Assembly (NCBI GenBank): GCA_945861635.1
Contig: CAMAWH010000061.1
Coordinates: forward strand, 1 to 32,103
Origin: Klebsiella pneumoniae
GTDB taxonomy: Bacteria > Myxococcota_A > UBA796 > SXON01
Reading direction: 5' to 3'
Length of the DNA stretch: 32,103 nt
Shown here one piece after another: positions 21,454 through 30,407 of the stretch; the first letter of the stretch is position 1; every line of letters starts with the position of its first letter. The notes beneath the pieces are model-generated. The model did not search any database and was not told where the DNA came from. It was given only the letters and a program-made list of their open reading frames with translations. The position numbers were made by a program, and so were the translations under genes.

Positions 21454-24400
21454 TCTTCTTCCGTTGGGTCGTGAACCATCCGGTTGCGGTGTGGATGGTG
21501 ACCATCGCGGCGGGCGTGTTCGGCTACGTCTCGTACGCCCAACTCCCGCTCAATTTGATGCCGGACATCACGTATCCGACGCTGACCGTACGCACCGAAT
21601 ATGTAGGCGCAGCGCCGGAAGAAGTCGAAGCGCAGGTGTCGCGGCCGATCGAGGAAGCCCTGTCGACGGTCGAGGGTCTGGTCAGCATCGAGAGCCGCAG
21701 TCGGGCGGGGATCTCCGACGTCGTTCTGGAATTCGACTGGAAGACGCCGATGAACGGCGCGTCGCAGGACCTACGGGAGCGATTGCAGACGACGTTTCTG
21801 GCGGACGGCGTCGGCCGACCGCTGATCCTCCGCTACGATCCCTCGCTCGACCCCATCCTCCGCATCGCCGTGTCGGGAAAGAACAGTTCCCTCTTGAAGC
21901 TACGCGACTTGTCGGAGAACGAACTCAAGCGCACGTTGGAGGCGATCGACGGGGTCGCGGCCGTGTCGGTTCGCGGCGGACTGGAGCGGCTTGTCCTGGT
22001 CGAACCGCGCGAGGATTGGCTGGCTGCGCGCGGCGTCACGATCGGTCAGGTGTCCGCGGCGTTGCAGAGTGAAAATGTCAATGTCGCAGGCGGAATTGTG
22101 CGGGAAGGAGACTCCGAGTATTTGATCCGCACGCTGAATGAGTTCCGCTCGCTCGACGACGTGCGGGCTCTGGAAATCACGCGACCGGACGGGGCCCGCG
22201 TGACGGTTGGCGAGGTGGCCGACGTGCGTGAGGGCAGCGCGGACCGAGAGGTGATCGCGCGACTCGACGGCAAGGAGGCCGTTGAATTGGACGTCTACAA
22301 AGAGGCGGACGCCAACATCGTGACCGTGGCGCGCTCGGTGAAGGCGGCGCTGGAGGTGGGAGACCTGCCCGATGGCGTGCGGACGCGCGTTCTGGACGAT
22401 CAGGCGCGTTTCATCGAGTCGGCCCTCGACAATCTGGTCCACGACGCGATCCTGGGCGGCATCCTGGCGATACTCGTGACCTTCGTTTTCCTTCGCGATT
22501 GGATCACGACGCTCATCATCTCCACGGCGATTCCCATCTGCCTGGTGGTCACCTTTGCGGTCATGTATCTCGCGGGGATCTCCCTCAATTTGATGTCACT
22601 GGGGGGGCTGGCGCTGGGGGTCAGCATGGTCATCGATTCGGGCACCGTCGTGCTCGAGGCCGTGCAGACCCACATCGACGGGGGAAAGTCTCGCTTTGAC
22701 GCCGCTGTTGCGGGAACGGCGGAGGTCGCGACCGCGGTTTTTGCCTCCGTCATGACGAGCATCGCGGTTTTCTTCCCCATCGTATTCGTCGAGGGAGTGG
22801 CCGGACAGATCTTTGGCGACCTGGCCCTGACGGTGGTGTTTTCGTTGTTGGCGTCGTTGGCGGTGGCGCTGCTGTTTATCCCGATGCTGGCCGCGCAGGA
22901 ATTGACCATTCCGGCTCGACCGACGGGCGCGATATCGATTCCAACGTCGTCGTTGCGCGACGGTTGGACCGAGTTGCGCGGGTCGCTGCGGTGGTGGAAG
23001 CTGCCGTGGTCAGTCGTCAGGTTTTTCGTTCGCACGGGGCTCGCTCTTTCTGCGATTGTTTTCGCGGTCGCGACCGCGTGGGGCGCACGGCTTGGACTGG
23101 CGCTGGTCTGGTTCGTACTCTCCTGGTTGAACCGCATCAGTCTATGGATGGCGGATCGCTTTCTCGCGCAGTATGCCAAGGTCGAGCGCCGCTTCGGGGG
23201 TTGGCTGGGCGCCGCTCTGCGTCGTCCAGGGCGCGTGCTTTTCTCGGCCACGGCGATTTTCATCGCTGCGATCGTCGCCTTCGGCAAGGTTGGGACGGAG
23301 CTCATTCCCGAGGTCCATCAAGGGCGATTCACGATGGAGCTGGCGCTCCCGGTGGGCACGCCACTTCAAGAAACGGATGCGACGATCCTGCAGATCGAGC
23401 GGGCGGTAGCGGGGGCGGACGGCGTCGCAAGTGTGTATGCCGTCGTCGGCACCGAACGGCGAGCGGATTCCAAGCCCGACGAAGGCGAACACACCGCGCG
23501 CGTTCTGGTGGAGATGACGCCCGGCGGAGAGTTGGAGGTCCGGGAAAGCGTGTTGATGGCCACGCTGCGGGATGTCATGTCCGAGTATCCCCGGGTGGCG
23601 GCGCGCTTCGCGCGTCCTGCGCTGTTCTCCTTTCACGCACCCATGGAGGTCGTGATCTACGGCAACGAGCTTGGCCCCCTGCGCGCGGCTTCGGATAGCG
23701 CGCTGGCCGCGGTTGCGACGGTGGACGGCCTCACGGACCTGCGCAGTTCGCTGACGGCGGGCTACCCGGAGGTGCGTGTCCGGTACGATCGGCAGCGCCT
23801 ACAGCGCCTCGGCCTGGGGGTCGGTGACGTGGCGCGCGCTGTCCGCGCAAAGGTGCAGGGAGAGCGGCCGACGCGGCTGGCAGAAGGGGAGCGCCGGGTC
23901 GACCTTTTGGTCCGCCTGGCGGAGGACGACCGAGACTCGGTCGCGAATCTTGCCGCTTTGAACGTGAATCCCCGACTCGTTCCGCCGATTCGCCTCGACA
24001 GCGTCGCCACGTTGGAGGAGGCCGAAGGTCCGAGCGAAATCCGCCGCATCGACCAGCGCCGCAGCGTTGTATTGAGCGCGTCGATTGCCGGGTTCGACGT
24101 GCGCGGTGCAGCCGACGCCGCGCGCGCGGCGTTGGCGGGAATCGCGTTGCCGCCGGGCACCGAATTTGAGGTGGCGGGGCAGGACCGCGAGCTGGCAACA
24201 TCGCTGCGGTCGCTAGAGCTGGCGTTAGGACTGGCGATATTCTTGGTGTACGTCATCATGGCGAGCACGTTCGAGAGCGTGCGCGACCCGTTTGTCATCC
24301 TGTTCTCGGTCCCTCTCGCGCTGGTTGGCGTGACGGCGGGATTGTTGTTGACCGGCAACGCGCTCTCGGTTGTGGTGTTCATTGGCATGATTGTGCTGGC

Positions 24401-24692
24401 CGGCGTGGTGGTCGCGAACGCGATTGTGCTCGTGGATGCGATCGGGCGGTTCCGGCTGGAGGGGTTGGCGATGGACGACGCGATCCAGCGTGCGGCGGCG
24501 GTCCGCCTGCGGCCGATTCTCATCACGGCGCTGAACTCGGTCCTCGGGCTGCTTCCGTTGGCGCTCGGTCTGGGCGAGGGCAGTGAAATGCAGCGCCCGA
24601 TGGCGATCACCATCATCTTCGGCCTGGCCAGTTCTACCGTCCTCACCCTCGTCGTCGTCCCCGTCGTGTACCGAATTGTGCGCCGCTCCTGA
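21450..24692 (+). CDS. RND efflux permease 1
   Basis: The product is 1080 aa, slightly longer than typical RND pumps (about 1030-1050). The TTG at 21450 overlaps the adaptor stop and places FFRWVVNHPVAVWMVTIAAG as the first membrane helix. Classical landmarks are present: LPLNLMPDITYPTL after helix 1, and in helix 4 GVSMVIDSGTVVLEAV. Here only one of the two proton-relay Asp residues is kept (Asp396), with Ser397 in place of the second. Helix 10 reads GVVVANAIVLVDAI, with no Lys as in AcrB Lys940. Between the halves an insert of about 80 residues contains two extra hydrophobic segments (LALSAIVFAVATAWGARLGL). Substrate cannot be deduced. The protein works in the inner membrane with the adaptor and the TolC-like channel. 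Confidence 0.9.
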   Translation: MIFFRWVVNHPVAVWMVTIAAGVFGYVSYAQLPLNLMPDITYPTLTVRTEYVGAAPEEVEAQVSRPIEEALSTVEGLVSIESRSRAGISDVVLEFDWKTPMNGASQDLRERLQTTFLADGVGRPLILRYDPSLDPILRIAVSGKNSSLLKLRDLSENELKRTLEAIDGVAAVSVRGGLERLVLVEPREDWLAARGVTIGQVSAALQSENVNVAGGIVREGDSEYLIRTLNEFRSLDDVRALEITRPDGARVTVGEVADVREGSADREVIARLDGKEAVELDVYKEADANIVTVARSVKAALEVGDLPDGVRTRVLDDQARFIESALDNLVHDAILGGILAILVTFVFLRDWITTLIISTAIPICLVVTFAVMYLAGISLNLMSLGGLALGVSMVIDSGTVVLEAVQTHIDGGKSRFDAAVAGTAEVATAVFASVMTSIAVFFPIVFVEGVAGQIFGDLALTVVFSLLASLAVALLFIPMLAAQELTIPARPTGAISIPTSSLRDGWTELRGSLRWWKLPWSVVRFFVRTGLALSAIVFAVATAWGARLGLALVWFVLSWLNRISLWMADRFLAQYAKVERRFGGWLGAALRRPGRVLFSATAIFIAAIVAFGKVGTELIPEVHQGRFTMELALPVGTPLQETDATILQIERAVAGADGVASVYAVVGTERRADSKPDEGEHTARVLVEMTPGGELEVRESVLMATLRDVMSEYPRVAARFARPALFSFHAPMEVVIYGNELGPLRAASDSALAAVATVDGLTDLRSSLTAGYPEVRVRYDRQRLQRLGLGVGDVARAVRAKVQGERPTRLAEGERRVDLLVRLAEDDRDSVANLAALNVNPRLVPPIRLDSVATLEEAEGPSEIRRIDQRRSVVLSASIAGFDVRGAADAARAALAGIALPPGTEFEVAGQDRELATSLRSLELALGLAIFLVYVIMASTFESVRDPFVILFSVPLALVGVTAGLLLTGNALSVVVFIGMIVLAGVVVANAIVLVDAIGRFRLEGLAMDDAIQRAAAVRLRPILITALNSVLGLLPLALGLGEGSEMQRPMAITIIFGLASSTVLTLVVVPVVYRIVRRS

Positions 24693-24715
24693 ATCTTGCA
24701 GGTGAATCTTGCAGG
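24690..24715 (+). repeat. 13-bp direct tandem repeat at the end of permease 1
   Basis: TGAATCTTGCAGG occurs twice back to back (24690-24702 and 24703-24715). The first copy begins with the permease stop codon and the second runs into the left terminal repeat of the transposable element. It may mark the insertion point; no matching copy was seen beyond the element's right end. Confidence 0.75.
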
Positions 24716-24769
24716 GGACGTTTGTTGCGTGTTTAGATTTCTTCTACCTTGTAAAACCGGATTATTTCG

Positions 24770-25780
24770 ATGCCTCGCTCCGCTCGCCTCGATTTTATTG
24801 GCGCCAGACACCACATCGTGAATCGCGGCGCAAGGCGGCAAGCGATCTTCTTTGGGGACGATTCCCGGCATGCGTTTCTCGCACTTCTCGCCGAATTTCC
24901 CTCCCGTTTTGGGGTCTCTGTCCACGCCTACGCGCTCCTGACCAACCACTACCACCTGTTCGTGACGTCGCACCGAGGGAATTTGGCGGAGGCGATGCGT
25001 CATCTCGACGGCGAGTACGCGCGGGCGCTCAACGCGGCCTACGAGTGGGACGGACCGCTATTCAAGGGTCGGTATCACAACCGCATCGTGACCGATGAAG
25101 CGTATGTACGGCATCTCATTGCGTACATCCACTTGAATCCATTGGATGCGGGGATGATTCAGGATGTCGACCTGTACGACTGGTCGAGCCACCGAGCGTA
25201 TGTTGGTGCCGACGACATCCCCGCCTGGCTGGACGCTCGCGATCTGGCGGACTGCTTCGGCGGCTCCGACTTGTATCGGGAGTTCGTACGGGACGTGCAT
25301 CGCAAGCGGGAGGCGGCGCCAGGAAACTTCGACCCCGCCGACATTTGGCAGTTGCCGGCTGGGACGTTCGGCATTCGGCCTTCGTCGGACGAGGCTCCTG
25401 AGGCCGCACTGGACCATCGCAGGGGGAATGATGGAGGCGATTCCAACGACGCCGCGCAAACGCAGCGCCTTTCGCCGCCAAGCGAGGAAGATCCCGACTT
25501 GGGCGCGGCGATTGCTCGTGTCGCGATGCTCACCCGGGTCGACGCGCGTGACCTCCTCCACCCCGCTCCAGGCCGGCGGGACCAACGCGCCCGGTGGCTG
25601 CTCGTTTGGTGGCTGACCGCGGGCGTGGGCATGCGACGCGTCGACGTGGCCCGCCGGCTTCGGATCGGACGGAGCGGAGTCACGCAGATGTTGGCGCGGT
25701 TCGCGGGAGCCCGCGTCCGCGGCGACGTAATGCTCGAACATTTTATCGATGAATTGTCATCCGACGTGAAAATCCAGTGA
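24770..25780 (+). CDS. REP-associated tyrosine transposase-like protein (Y1_Tnp) with DnaA-like C-terminus
   Basis: The product is 336 aa. The HUH pair is in LLTNHYHLFV (His60, His62) and the likely catalytic Tyr119 is in AYIHLNPLDAG. DFIGARHHIVNRGARRQAIF at the start and GPLFKGRYHN are also typical of Y1/RAYT proteins, which nick and join single-stranded DNA through a phosphotyrosine link. The N-terminal domain ends at about residue 190. A linker rich in Asp/Glu follows, then about residues 240-325 (RVAMLTRVDARDLLHP, RRVDVARRLRIGRSGVTQML) look like the helix-turn-helix domain found in DnaA-domain-IV-like tails of such proteins. No Shine-Dalgarno is obvious before the ATG. The gene appears intact, so the element may still be active. 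Confidence 0.88.
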   Translation: MPRSARLDFIGARHHIVNRGARRQAIFFGDDSRHAFLALLAEFPSRFGVSVHAYALLTNHYHLFVTSHRGNLAEAMRHLDGEYARALNAAYEWDGPLFKGRYHNRIVTDEAYVRHLIAYIHLNPLDAGMIQDVDLYDWSSHRAYVGADDIPAWLDARDLADCFGGSDLYREFVRDVHRKREAAPGNFDPADIWQLPAGTFGIRPSSDEAPEAALDHRRGNDGGDSNDAAQTQRLSPPSEEDPDLGAAIARVAMLTRVDARDLLHPAPGRRDQRARWLLVWWLTAGVGMRRVDVARRLRIGRSGVTQMLARFAGARVRGDVMLEHFIDELSSDVKIQ

Positions 25781-25804
25781 ACAAAATACTTCGCTATTTT
25801 CCTA

Positions 25805-25810
25805 TATAAT
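25805..25810 (+). promoter_or_regulatory. Outward-facing TATAAT at the right end of the element
   Basis: A consensus -10 (TATAAT) lies in the AT-rich stretch just inside the right terminal repeat and points into the second permease gene at 25844. A TGAACA 21 bp upstream (25778-25783) is a poor -35 at poor spacing, so the promoter is only suggested. Confidence 0.3.
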
Positions 25811-25843
25811 AAATCTAAACACGCAACAACTGTCCCCCTCCGG

Positions 25844-28800
25844 ATGGATAGCCGAATGATCCCCCGCCTCAGTGTCAGCCGGCCCGTCACCGTTGTCACG
25901 ATGTTTCTCGTGATCCTGGTCGTGGGCGTGATCGCGACGCTGCGGATTCCCGTGCAGATGATGCCGTCGGGGTGGTCGCCGCCGTATCTGTGGGTGTGGG
26001 TGCCCTACGACGACTCGACGCCGCTCGAAACGGAAGCACGGATTGTCAAGCCGCTGGAGGAGCAATTCGCAACCGTCCCCGGCGTGAAAAAAATGGAGGC
26101 ACACGCGCGCTCGGACAATGCCAACCTCTCCCTCGAATTCCACTCCTCCGTGGACATGGACGAGGCCTACAACGCCGTTTCCGACCGCATCGAACGCGCC
26201 ATGCCCTCGCTGCCGGACGACGCCAAAAACGTCTTCATCTGGCGCTTTGACCCGACCGACGAGCCCGTCATCTGGGCCGGACTCTCCGTTCCCGTCGGCG
26301 TCGAAGATCTGCACTTCCTCGTCACCAAAGTCGTGCAAAAGCGGCTCGAACGCATCCCCGGCGTCGGTCGGGTGGACATCTGGGGCGTGCCCGAAGCCAT
26401 CGTCTGGATCGAGTTCGACCGCGAACGGCTGACCGCGCACAACGTCGATCTCATCACGTTGATGGCACGCCTCACCGGTGACAATTTCCAGCTTGCGAGC
26501 GGAAAGGTGGAGGACAAGGGAGCGGTCCGCTTCGTCCGAGCCCTCGCGCGCTTCGAGACGCTCGAGGACATCCGCTCCTTCCCCGTTTCCCCCGGCATCA
26601 CGCTGCAGGACGTCGCCGACATCGAATACAAACCGACCGCGAGCGCCGACATCAACCGCATCGACGGCAAAGACGGCGCGGCGCTCGCCATCAACAAAGA
26701 ATCCAGCGCCAACACGGTCGACGTCTGCCGAGACATCCGTGCCGCCTTCGACGAACTGTCCGCCGATCCCCGCCTCAAAGGCTTTCAGTTCCCCGTCTTC
26801 TTCGACCAGGGCGAGCTGATTCAGGGATCGCTGAACACGCTGACCAAAAGCGCCTGGGAGGGTGGCATTCTCGCCGTGCTCGTCCTGATCCTGTTTCTCC
26901 GCGAGTGGCGAATCACCGCCTTGATCGCGGCAACCATCCCCGCATCCCTGCTCCTGACGCTCACCGTGATGTATTTCCGCGGCGACTCGCTCAACCTGCT
27001 CTCCATGCTGGGCCTGATGCTCGCCGTCGGCATGGTCGTGGACAACGCCGTCGTCGTCGTAGAAACCATCTACCGACGCCGACAAGCCGGCGAGGACCCC
27101 GTTCGCGCCGCCATCGACGGCACCAACGAGGTCCTCCTCCCGATTACCGCGTCCACGCTCACCAGCATCGTCGTCTTTCTCCCCATCATCCTGATGAGTG
27201 AAGATGCCAGCTTCTCCTTCTTCATGTCGGCGCTCGGGCTGCCCGTTGTCTTCATTCAGATCGGCAGCCTGCTCATCACGCTTCTGTTCACGCCGCTGTC
27301 CACCGTTTGGCTCGGTGGCAAGGCGGTGATCGAGGACGCCCGCTGGGTGCGATCACTGTCCGCCGCCGTCGATCGCGGGGTGGCCGCCGTGCTGAGGCAT
27401 CGCGTAGACACCTTCATGTGGGTCGTCGCGGCGATCTTCCTCACCGCGATCCTGCCTGCCAAGGCGGTGGGATGCAGCGAAGAGGCCCAGGGAAACCTCA
27501 ATGATTTCACCGTACGCTTCGAACTTCCGCCCGCGCTTTCGTACGAGGAGCGCCTCGGCATCACAAAGAAATTCGAAGCGATGGCGGAAGGAAATCGCGA
27601 GAAGTGGGGGATGCGGGTGTACCGCACGCGCCTGTCCGCCGGCGGCAACACCGGTCGGCTGTACGTCTACCTGAACGAAGACGCAGAAGGCGCGATGCCC
27701 CGCGAGGACGTAATCAAGGATGTAAAGCGGAAGATGCCCGATCTGGCCGGCGTGAACGCGACCGTCGGGTGGAGCGATAACGAAGGCGGATCGGGAAATC
27801 GCATCACGATGCGCCTCGAGGGGGAGGAAACCGTCGAGTTGGAGCGTTTGAGCGAGGAAGCACGCCGCAGAATCCTTGCACTGGACGGCATTCTCGGCGT
27901 GCATTCCGAAGTGGACAGTGAGGGGAGCGAGGAGATTCGGCTCGCCGTGAACCGATCCGCCGCCGCGAAATACGGCGTGAGCGCCACCAGCATCGGAAGA
28001 CTGGTTTCGTTTGCCATGCGCGGCGCACCGCTTCCGCCTTGGTTTCAGGGAGAGAAGGAGGTTCGCGTTTTCGCGCGTTTCGGCGTCGACGACCGTGCGG
28101 AGGTCGCCAAGCTGTTGGACTTCGAGATGGCCTCGCCGACGGCCGCGGCGATGGTGCCTCTACGCAGCCTTGTGGACACGGAGTTCGGAAAGAGTTTCGG
28201 CAGTATCGAGCGGGAGAATCGCCGGACCGGACTCGGCCTGACCATCGACCTCGCCGACGGAATGGCCAAGGAAGACGCCTTCGCCCGGGTGGACGCCGCC
28301 TTGGCCGCGATGGAGTGGCCGCGCGGCTATGGACCGGATCACGGCGGAGAATGGGAAGATCAGGCTGCCAGTGACGCGGCCAGAAACCTCGCGCTTCTGC
28401 TTTCCATGACGTTCGTCTTTCTCATCATGGGCATCCTGTTCGAGAGCTTCCTCGTCCCGATGACCGTGATCATGACCGTGCCGATGGCGGCGATCGGTGT
28501 GTACTGGGGATTGTGGCTGACCGACACGCCGTTCGACGCGATGGGCGGCGTCGGCATGATCATCCTCATCGGCATCGTCGTGAACAACGGGCTCGTGCTC
28601 ATTGACGTCGTGAGCGATCTCCGCAAGCACGGCATGGACCGCGACGAAGCCCTGCGCGCCGCCGTCCGCCTGCGCTTGCGGCCCATCCTCATGACCGCAC
28701 TGACCGCGATCGTCGGCGTCATCCCGACCGCGATTGGGAACGACACTTTTGTCGGCATTCCGTATGCGCCCCTGGGCCGCGTCGTTGGCTTCGGTATGCT

Positions 28801-28912
28801 GGCCGCCACGGTGCTCACGCTGTTCTTCGTGCCCTACCTCTACGCTGTGCTCGACGATCTCCGTACGGCCGGCGCCCGGTGGTTCGGGTATGTGTGGCCG
28901 GTTCGCGCCTGA
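25844..28912 (+). CDS. RND efflux permease 2
   Basis: The product is 1022 aa from the ATG at 25844; an ATG at 25856 (MIPRLSVSRPV) is equally usual for the family. Helix 1 is TVVTMFLVILVVGVIATLRI, followed by IPVQMMPSGWSPPYL. Helix 4 has GMVVDNAVVVVETI, with Asp400 and Asn401 at the proton-relay pair, and helix 10 has GIVVNNGLVLIDVV, again without the Lys of AcrB. The protein differs clearly from permease 1, so the two are not recent duplicates; they could form a mixed trimer (as for MdtB/MdtC of E. coli) or act separately. It is cut off from permease 1 by the transposable element and overlaps the channel gene (TGATG). Confidence 0.9.
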   Translation: MDSRMIPRLSVSRPVTVVTMFLVILVVGVIATLRIPVQMMPSGWSPPYLWVWVPYDDSTPLETEARIVKPLEEQFATVPGVKKMEAHARSDNANLSLEFHSSVDMDEAYNAVSDRIERAMPSLPDDAKNVFIWRFDPTDEPVIWAGLSVPVGVEDLHFLVTKVVQKRLERIPGVGRVDIWGVPEAIVWIEFDRERLTAHNVDLITLMARLTGDNFQLASGKVEDKGAVRFVRALARFETLEDIRSFPVSPGITLQDVADIEYKPTASADINRIDGKDGAALAINKESSANTVDVCRDIRAAFDELSADPRLKGFQFPVFFDQGELIQGSLNTLTKSAWEGGILAVLVLILFLREWRITALIAATIPASLLLTLTVMYFRGDSLNLLSMLGLMLAVGMVVDNAVVVVETIYRRRQAGEDPVRAAIDGTNEVLLPITASTLTSIVVFLPIILMSEDASFSFFMSALGLPVVFIQIGSLLITLLFTPLSTVWLGGKAVIEDARWVRSLSAAVDRGVAAVLRHRVDTFMWVVAAIFLTAILPAKAVGCSEEAQGNLNDFTVRFELPPALSYEERLGITKKFEAMAEGNREKWGMRVYRTRLSAGGNTGRLYVYLNEDAEGAMPREDVIKDVKRKMPDLAGVNATVGWSDNEGGSGNRITMRLEGEETVELERLSEEARRRILALDGILGVHSEVDSEGSEEIRLAVNRSAAAKYGVSATSIGRLVSFAMRGAPLPPWFQGEKEVRVFARFGVDDRAEVAKLLDFEMASPTAAAMVPLRSLVDTEFGKSFGSIERENRRTGLGLTIDLADGMAKEDAFARVDAALAAMEWPRGYGPDHGGEWEDQAASDAARNLALLLSMTFVFLIMGILFESFLVPMTVIMTVPMAAIGVYWGLWLTDTPFDAMGGVGMIILIGIVVNNGLVLIDVVSDLRKHGMDRDEALRAAVRLRLRPILMTALTAIVGVIPTAIGNDTFVGIPYAPLGRVVGFGMLAATVLTLFFVPYLYAVLDDLRTAGARWFGYVWPVRA

Positions 28913-30354
28913 TGCACCCCCTCCTCCCTGCCATCGTCCTCGTCACCACGTTCGCTGCCCCTGCGGCGGCAGCACCGCTGCAATTGTCCTACGCCGAAGC
29001 GCTGCAACGCGCCGGCGAGAAAAATGCGATGGTTCTCTCTGCGGAAATCGACGTCAAGGTGGCGGACGGGGCCATCCTCGCCGCCGGTGCGACCTTCGAG
29101 CCGCGGTTCACCCTGACCGGCAGCACGTTCTCCTCCACCAACGAGGGACAGTTCCAGTTCGGCGATTACAATTCGGAGACGACCGGCTCAACGGTGGCGA
29201 CGGGCATTGAACAGGCCCTTCCGACGGGCACGGCGCTCGGGGTGACCTACGACGCGAGCCAGCAGGAAACCATCTTTACCGTCAAGGACCTCGATCAGGA
29301 ATTCGGCGAGCCGGCGTGGGATACGAAGCTGGCGTTCACGCTGTCACAATCGCTGTTGCAGGGACACCGGCTCGCCTACAACCTGCAAACAGTGCGGGGG
29401 GCGCGGCGCGCGCGGTCCGTGGCCGAGGCGCAACGCCAGGCCGTTCGGGAGAGCGCTCTGGCGGACGCGGCCAGGGCCTATTGGAGCCTCTACTACGCCG
29501 TTCAGATCGAGAAGATTGCGCTCCAGGGCATGGACGCCGCGGTGGGCCAACAACGGGTAATTCGCGCGCTGGTCACCGAGGGCCGCCTCGCCGCCGTCGA
29601 AGGCACCCGGATGGACGCAACGGTCGGTCAGGCGGAACGCGCCGTCATGGAGGCGTCCTCGGCGGCCGACGCATCCGCGAACACGCTGCTCCTGCTGCTT
29701 GGAGAAATGCCCGGCCAACCGGTCGAGTTGACCTCGCCGCCGGCGGCGCCACCCGAACTCTCGCTCCACGCGGAAGCCGTGGTTGAAGCCGTGCTCTCGG
29801 GGAATCCGGACCTGCTCGCGCTGCGCATCGCCGCCGATGCCAAACACGAAGCCGTGCGCGACGGCCGGCACGGGCTCCTCCCCCAGTTGGATGCGACGGC
29901 AACCTACGGATTGCGGGGCTATGACAAGACGTTTTCCGGCTCGATGGGAGAATTGGGCGGCGCGACACTCCCGGAGTGGACCCTCGGCGCTCGCCTCGAT
30001 GTTCCCCTGTTCAACCTGGCGGATCGCGGCGCCCTGCAACAGCGGATTGCCGAGGCATCGAAAGCGGAGATCGATGTTCGTTCGATGCAGGGTGTGCTTT
30101 CGCAGCAGGCGCGCGCGCAGGTGCGTACGATTGCGTCGGCACGGCGGATGGTGGAGCTTGCGCGTATCGGGGTCACGCTTGCGGAGCAGACGCTGTCCGC
30201 GGAGAAGGCGAACGTGCTGGAGGGGCGCGTGATCCAGACGCAACTCACCACGGCGTTGAAGGATCTCGATACGGCCCGCGCGGACGCCGAAAAAGCCCTT
30301 ACGGACTACCAGATCGCCGTAGTCGAACTGCAGCGTCTGAAGGGGTCGTTGTAG
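28912..30354 (+). CDS. TolC-family outer-membrane efflux channel
   Basis: The product is 480 aa from the ATG at 28912, which overlaps the permease 2 stop by one base; this start gives the signal peptide HPLLPAIVLVTTFAAPAAAA. The mature protein has the two outer-membrane-efflux repeats: LSYAEALQRAGEKNAMVLSA near the start, long helices (residues about 165-260, with YWSLYYAVQIEKIALQGMDA), LSGNPDLLALRIAADAKHEA opening the second repeat, and a final coiled stretch (ALKDLDTARADAEKALTDYQ). It forms the trimeric exit duct of the efflux system encoded upstream. It is the last gene of the operon; a 53-bp gap separates it from the TPR protein gene. Confidence 0.9.
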   Translation: MHPLLPAIVLVTTFAAPAAAAPLQLSYAEALQRAGEKNAMVLSAEIDVKVADGAILAAGATFEPRFTLTGSTFSSTNEGQFQFGDYNSETTGSTVATGIEQALPTGTALGVTYDASQQETIFTVKDLDQEFGEPAWDTKLAFTLSQSLLQGHRLAYNLQTVRGARRARSVAEAQRQAVRESALADAARAYWSLYYAVQIEKIALQGMDAAVGQQRVIRALVTEGRLAAVEGTRMDATVGQAERAVMEASSAADASANTLLLLLGEMPGQPVELTSPPAAPPELSLHAEAVVEAVLSGNPDLLALRIAADAKHEAVRDGRHGLLPQLDATATYGLRGYDKTFSGSMGELGGATLPEWTLGARLDVPLFNLADRGALQQRIAEASKAEIDVRSMQGVLSQQARAQVRTIASARRMVELARIGVTLAEQTLSAEKANVLEGRVIQTQLTTALKDLDTARADAEKALTDYQIAVVELQRLKGSL

Positions 30355-30407
30355 CGCAATCGCCGCGCGCTGTGTAATGCACATCCCCGCCCGAGCGTTG
30401 GAGACCC

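Larger units (their letters stand above)
24714..25837 (+). mobile_element. Y1/HUH transposase element with 27-bp terminal inverted repeats
   Basis: The left end (24714-24740) and the inverted right end (25837-25811) agree at 25 of 27 positions. Both begin GGGGAC and share TTGTTGCGTGTTTAGATTT. The 1124-bp unit encloses a single gene for a Y1 transposase of the RAYT kind. Its flanks are AT-rich compared with the neighbouring efflux genes. It sits between two permease genes that otherwise look like one operon. HUH enzymes of this group normally act on hairpin (REP-like) repeats, not on classical terminal repeats, so the clean inverted ends are noteworthy. Confidence 0.75.

Noticed and set aside
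22400..25003. Long minus-strand frames opposite permease 1 and the transposase
   Set aside because: They are rich in Arg/Ser/Thr as expected for antisense of a GC-rich gene, while the plus strand carries clear RND and Y1 motifs.
25802..27085. A 427-residue minus-strand frame opposite permease 2
   Set aside because: Antisense shadow of permease 2, low-complexity Asp/His/Glu composition and no family features.
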